This document shows positions 23,501-30,500 of a DNA stretch of 64,000 nucleotides, in pieces. Within the stretch, counting starts at the first letter, position 1; each line of letters starts with the position of its first letter. Made by a program: the position numbers and the translations under genes. The DNA is from Zygaena filipendulae (lineage: Eukaryota; Arthropoda; Insecta; Lepidoptera; Zygaenidae), in contig OU015652.1 of the NCBI GenBank assembly GCA_907165275.2, positions 13,345,001 through 13,409,000 of the forward strand, given 5' to 3'. The notes below the pieces were generated by a model, which searched no databases, was not told where the DNA came from, and saw only the letters and a list, made by a program, of their open reading frames with translations.

Positions 23501-26500
23501 AGGCTGCAAGATTGCTTCGACAAATGCGTGGTGGATGGCGATCAGAGCCTCGAGGTCGATGAGAACGACAGCGTGGCGCAGGTGGTGGTGCAGCTGGAGG
23601 AGCAGCTGCGGACCAAACTGCTCGAGATATCCAAGAAGAAGGCGGCGCTGTACGAGGCCGGGGAACTGTCGCAGAGGAAGAGCTTGGAGATACTGGCGGA
23701 GAAACTGGCATACGAAGCCGTCCTCGTCAGCAGGATACAAGAGGCTCTGGAATCCTCCAACGGGAGCAGATTCTTCGCTAGGTTAATAAAGTCTGAAATA
23801 ATCGAAACTAGTCAATTAATCGATAACCTTAAGTGTAAGATAAACGGCGAAAGCTGCAAAAACATTAACAGTACGAAGAGTTCGCTCGATTATCTGGCCA
23901 GAATATTGTCGCGCAAAATAAACATAATGAATAACGCGACCGAGATGAAGGACCTGAGGAAGTCCGAGTTGATCATACAGAGCGCGGACCTGGAGGCGCT
24001 GAAGGCGTCGCAGAAGCAGGTCGCCGACGCCGTCGACAAGTACAAGACGGAGAAACTGGCCGAGCTGTGCTCGGCGCTCGCGGGCGAGACGCTCAGCCAC
24101 GCGGCGCCCGCCGACGGCGACCTCGAGCAGCAGCGCGCCAACGCGGAGGCGGCGCGCGTGCGCGAGGCGTGGGCGGCGGCGCGCGACGCGTTGGGCGCCG
24201 AGCTGGTGCAGGCCGAGGTGGCGCGCGCGCTGGCCCGCGCTGCGCAGCTGTGCGACGCGCGGCTGGGCGAAGCGCGCCGCGGCCGGCTCACACTCACCGC
24301 GCAAGACCGCGCCGACCTGGAGCTGTGGTGGCAGGCGGCGCACGACCACCTGCGCTGCGAGGTGGACGCCGCCGTGCGCGACATCGCGGCGCGCTACCGC
24401 GAGTGCCTCGCCGCCGGCGTCGGGGCCGACCGCCGCGCCAAGGAGGGCTCGCCGGGGCCCGACAGCCGCGCGCTGCTGCAGCAGCTGGCCGAGGTGCTCG
24501 CGCAGAAGGCGCTGGTGGACGCGCGCGTCGCCGTCGTCGAGGGCACGCACCGCGCCTCCGCGCCGCGGGAGGCGGACGCCGCGCGGCGCACCGGCGAGGA
24601 CGCCATCTCCTCGCTCGAGACCGACCCGGCGATCGAGGCGGAGTTCGTGTACCTCTTCCAACACTTCTCGAACGAGTGCCGAGCGCTCTTCTCCAGTGAC
24701 TGTTCGAGCAACAGTGAAGACTCGATGAAGATCGGCGAGAGCCTCGAGCGGGCGGAGGCGGCGGTGGCCGAGGTGCGGCGGCGGCTGCGCGGGGAGGGGG
24801 ACGCGGGGGAGGAGGGGCAGGCGGGGGAGGGGGAGGGCGAGGATTGTGCGGGTGGGGATGGGGCCGGTGGCGGGGGCGGCGTGCTCGAGCGCGTGGAGGC
24901 GCTGCGGCGGCGCGTGGAGGCTCTGCAAGCGCTGGTGCCGTGCCAGCACTGCAAGCAGCTGCAAGACGCGTTGGACAGGTACGTCCCTTCCGACATCGTG
25001 TGTTTCTCACAGCGCACGTAACAAAGACGTGTGAGTGTGAACTCATGTGGTTCCACCACACTCCCAGTGTGCGTGCGTGTGACTTCTGCGTGCATTGAAT
25101 GCCGTTACCATTTCCACGAACTGTGCGTGTATAGTTAATGTGCGTGTGTGCGGGCAGGCTGCAGGCGGAGCGCGCGCGCGGCTCGTGCGCGCTGGCGCGG
25201 CAGGCGGGCGCGCTGGCGGCGGCGCGGCGCGCGCGGGCCCAGCTGCAGGCGCAGCACGAGCGCGAGCGGGCCGCGCTGCGCGACCAGGCGCGCGCGCTGC
25301 AGCGCCGCCTCGCCGCGCTCGACGCCGAGTACTCCGCGCAGCTGGACAGCCTGCGCGCCGCCTACCAGGTACCGCTCCTATACGCGTAGGTACCTAGAGG
25401 GGAGAGGGACGGGTCACAGTATTACTTGTATTACCAGCCCGGCGACACTCCATTTGAATTCGAGTACTTTCCCACAAGTAAAGACGGCTGGCTTGTAGGT
25501 ACACGTGTAAACGTGTTGTGCGCGTGTGCGCATCGTAAGGTTGACAGCAAGTTGACAGGAACTGTCAATGTGTCAAACTTTTCTCAGAAACCAACCAGTT
25601 TGCCAAGAAACTTTCGCGAGGTATTGCGGGGCATGGAAATAGAGGCTTGAAATTAATGGGAGGCGGAGAGTGTTTATTTATTTATTTTTGCATCTATATA
25701 TATTCTGTATTCTTTGGTTATTACTATTAATCGCTTTTAATTTTAGAATCTATGGGGGAATCCGTAAAAAATTAAGGAAATCTTTGCTAACAATCCCTCA
25801 AGCGTGAGCTTACATTATGTATGTAATATTTTATGACAAACTATAATGGATTTCCAAGTAAATGTACCTATAGGCAAATGTTTGGATGTCATTTTGCGTA
25901 TCGTGATATGTCGTGTGTCGTGTCATGACTTGTCGCGTGTCGTGTCATGTCATGTAACGTGTCGTGTGTCGTGCAGAGCGCGGTGTCGGCGGAGACGCAC
26001 GGCGACGGGCTGCGCGCGCGCTACCAGCAGGAGATCGAGCAGCTGCGCGCGCTGTGCGAGAAGGGGCTGCTGGCCATGGAGAGCTCGCACCGCCGCGTCG
26101 TGCGCGAGATGGAGGAGAAGCACCGCGCCGAGCGCGACCAGCTCAGGTCAGCTCGTTATTCATTTATTTGCCTATAATTGTATTTGCATTGTGGCATGTA
26201 ATGTACTCACTACACTTTATATATAATAATTTATAGTATAAATCTGTTGGCAAACCAATAAATAAATAAAAATAAAATAAAATAAAAATAAAATAACTTT
26301 GAAAGTGTAATAAGAGGAAACTTGTAAATATATTTTTAATACAGTTGCTCAAAAAGTGGCATATTGCAGGGACGTATAGCGTTCGGGAAGTGGGCTATTA
26401 CATACTCGAGCTTTTTCTTTACCTTTTTCGAACTCGTGCGTTCTCTTTCCCAACTATCAAAAATGGCGAAACGACTTTGACACACTTTTTGTATTGCGCA

Positions 26501-27467
26501 ACGTAGGTTTCGTATTACTAATACGACTAGCGCCATCTCTTGATCACAGTTGGAACTTAGTTGAGTTTGTGTTTTTATTATTTTACTAAATTTCTTCATT
26601 TTTTTCGCAACTGTATTAAAAATAGTTGTTCAGTACACGTGCGGAACCGTCATTGCAAAGAGTTCCGAGTGTCAACCCTCACCTTTGGCTGCGCCTCGGC
26701 TCGGGTCGACATTTGTCGGAACTCTTTGCAATGACAGCCTTTCCGCACTTGTAATGAAATATACTATTTTATGTATGTAAAAAATTTAAAATCACAAAAA
26801 TGTCGATTTCCGCAAGCAAGGCACTCAAGGCAGAAATGTGAATGTGAGTTTGTTTGTTTGTTTGTTACACTTTCACGTCTTAACTACTGAACTGATTACC
26901 ATGAAATTATGGATACACTTTGTCAGAGGGTACAGCAAAGGGCTGCGATTTGCTTGTGTTTAAGTTTTATTTGTTTACTAGCTTTTCCCCTGGGTTCACC
27001 CGCGCTAATTTTGAAAAGTATCCTTTTCTATACCCCTGACAACGTGTATGCAAAATTTCATGGCGATCGGTTGAGCCATTGAGGTATAAAAGAGTAACGA
27101 ACAAACTCACTTTCGCATTTATAATAGTAAGGATTGTATTGTAATGGCAGTGGATTTTCCGAATAAATTAACAAAAACGAAACCGTCCCCAGGTCGGACA
27201 AGGAGCAGGCGCTGGCGGAGGAGACGCGCGCGACGCTGGCGGCGCTGGACGCGATGCGCAAGGCGCACGAGAGCGAGGTGCGCCGCGAGGTGGACAAGTT
27301 CAAGGCGGAGTACCTCAGCCGCGGCGCCACCAGCGGCGAGCTGGCGCACCTCAACACGCGCCACCAGTGAGTCCACGTCCGCCGCACACAGACACACACA
27401 CACACGCGCACACGTACACACACGCGCACACGTACACACGTACACACCAACACGCACACACACACAC

Positions 27468-27506
<39 letters not shown>

Positions 27507-30500
27507 CACGCAGCCAAACAAAAATTGTCCGGTCCGGCAATCATTAAGAGGATCGTTTCCATCCGAGACGCGTCGCGAGTAGGTATTTGCAAAAAGTCTA
27601 TCTGTTTCATGCCGCTCTGCTACCGTGCGATGCGTGCGATAGAGAGACTTGCAGGACCTAGAGGCGAGTGCCTAATTTTTCCTTCTGAAATATTGTTTCG
27701 GGCCAAACCTTTTCTACCCCCCTAAACCTTCACTAAATGAGACAATTTTGGTGTCATTCGATTCAGTACACCTTAATCTAGGGCTGTACGTTTTTCTAAT
27801 TTAGTAATTCAGTTTAGTTTAACTTTAATAAATTAAAAAACTAAAGGAAGATTTTTTGTAAAAAATATGGATATTGAGATGCTAATAACTTTTGTTATAA
27901 GCAATATTTCTTTAAAATCAAAACGTACAGCCCTAGTTATCCAATACATCAATAACATGTAAAAAAATCATCAAAATTGGTCTATGTTTAAGGGGAGATA
28001 AACGGTTTGGCTTTTTGTATGAAAATTTGCACGCACACGATCGTCTTAAAATAAATATGTCCGGTGCGGTTGGTTGCGGTAGATATATATATGTACATTC
28101 TTTTGTTTTCGAGCCGATTTTCCAAGTCAAAAACATGCGATAAATAGAGACGGTTCGATATATTTGATTTTTGTGCGAAAATCTGTCAAAATCCTTACCA
28201 TCTGTGTCCTTACTATTATCATAAATGCGAAAGTGGGTTTGTTTGTTTGTGCGAAAGTTTAGGGTGAGGGACTCGTGACGTCACTAACCGCTAAAACCGC
28301 CATACAAACTGTCAGAATAGTGACGTCACGCGAAATTTCAACTCAATATATCGCCGTTATTTTTTGATTACGTAAAAAAAGAAAAAATACGTGTCCAATA
28401 TTTTTTAATAATCTACAAGACGGACTAAAAAATAAAAATTAGTCCACATGCCCATTCAAAAGTACAGGCCTTCAACAAACAGCAAATAGTTCTCTATAAC
28501 GTGACGCGCCTTCATTCTGCCTCCCGGCGTGTTGCAGGCAAGAGATGGAGGAGATACGGCGCGAGATCCTGTCGCTGTCGGAGAAGTACTCGGTGAAGTG
28601 CGTGGAGTCGGCGGCGCTGGAGGAGCGGCTCGCCACCGCCACCGCGCAGCTCGCGCAGGCGCACAGCCACATCATGCAGCTGGACGCCAGGTCGGTGCCG
28701 GGGGCGGTCTGACCACACTCCGCAGACAAACCAGAGGGGCAGTGTTATGACTTATGAGCAAACCGCTCGTGACTTGTCGAAACATTCTTTACAGACATTC
28801 TATATATACCTACCACCTTATGTATTTTCTACAATATTCCGCCCGCACTCCCAATTTAAAAAACAGCGTAAAGAGTCGTTTTATTGATTACATAATTTTA
28901 AGTAAAGATTTTAAAAACAAAACTGCTGCACTCAGAGACGTCGGATTGTTTCATGGTTTTTAATGAAAAATTAAGAAAAAAAAAAAGCAACCTGACACCT
29001 ACTAATACGATTCAGCTTGGATTCAGCGATATCAGAAAACTGCTTGACCATTTTTCTATTTGATCTGAATGATCCTTAGACGACGAATCATAATACATTA
29101 TGGTAATATCTGATTATAATAGGCTAGTTTCCTAAATTTTTTTTTAGTCCGTTTTGTAGATTATTAAAAAATATTGGACACGTATTTTTTTTTTTTTTAT
29201 GTAACCAAAAAATAACGGAGATATATCAAGTCGAAATTTTACATGACGTCACGCCTCGCTACAGTTTGTTCGCACGTTATAGCGAGCTGTGAAGTCACGA
29301 GTCTCCCACCCTAAACTTTAATGCGCTTTATCTATGCATATTTCCATTATTTTAAAAAAGCAAAAAATACGTGTCTTTTATTTTTTTATTATCTAACTGA
29401 CGGACTAAATAGAATTTTGATTTTTTTACCCAGGAAACTAGCCTATTATATTTGAGTGAAAGTTAATTTCTTTTCGTCCCGCCGTCACAGGAACAAACAA
29501 CTCCGCGCGCACATCATGTCGGAGGCGAACGAAATGAAGATGTCCGACACGCCCCCGCTGTCGCACCTCTTCGACGACACCCCTCCGGTGCGTACCCGGC
29601 GCTCCAGTTACGGATCATTACCATTCTTTTATTAACCACCTCTGACCACGGTACACGCTTGTACAGCCAATGCTTTTCGTATCGCTTCTCATTGGTATTT
29701 TATTTATAATTTTGACGCTTCGTAAACCGCTCCACGCTGCATGATACCATTTCTCGTCGCACTAGTAACAAGTTTTCATTGTGGTCGTATCATCGCTGTG
29801 CAAATTGAAATTTCACCCTTATAGTGATAGAGTTGAAAGTTGATCGTCTTTTCTTGATTCACCTTTATTTGTAAATACTTTTCAAATTTATTTTGATTAA
29901 ATTCACTTTCTGTTGAAGCAACCGCAATAATTGAGTTAAAATTCTCAGACAAAAAATAAATGTTACTTTACAGTAAATGTTACTTTTTTGATTAATTCGA
30001 GAATAAATAAAATTTCCAGCCGATTCATTTCTAGATGCGACCATTGACAAGATATCGTTATTGCTAACGCTACGTTACCTGAAATGGTAACAGAACAGTA
30101 AAAAAGAAAGAAATTAAGAGATTTTTTTTTTTACATTGCGACACAACACCGCACAGTTACAAAATTTATTACTGGAATTAACAAAAAAAATTGTATACAA
30201 AGAATTATAATCCGGTTGACAATAAGTATGTACGTAGCAATCGTTTCCAGTTTCCACACGCTCATAATGGGCATGTTGACTAATTTTTTTTTAGTCCGTC
30301 TTGTAGATTAATAAAAAATATTGGACACATATTTTTTCTTTTTTTACGTAATCAAAAAGTAACGGCGATACATTGAGTTGAAATTTCGCGTGACGTTTCA
30401 ACCCGGACAGTTTGTATGGCCTCCATGGTATGGCGACTTATAGCGGTTAGTGACGTCACGACCCCCCCTCTCCCCCCTCTCTAAATTAAATGCGCTTTAT

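Noticed and set aside
23816..24964. 382-codon open frame on the - strand opposite osp exon f
   Set aside because: Arises because the GC-rich sense exon leaves few stop codons antisense. Its Arg/Ala/Leu-rich sequence has no family resemblance.
27144..27725. 193-codon + strand frame rich in His-Thr
   Set aside because: An off-frame reading of osp exon i continued through the CA microsatellite.
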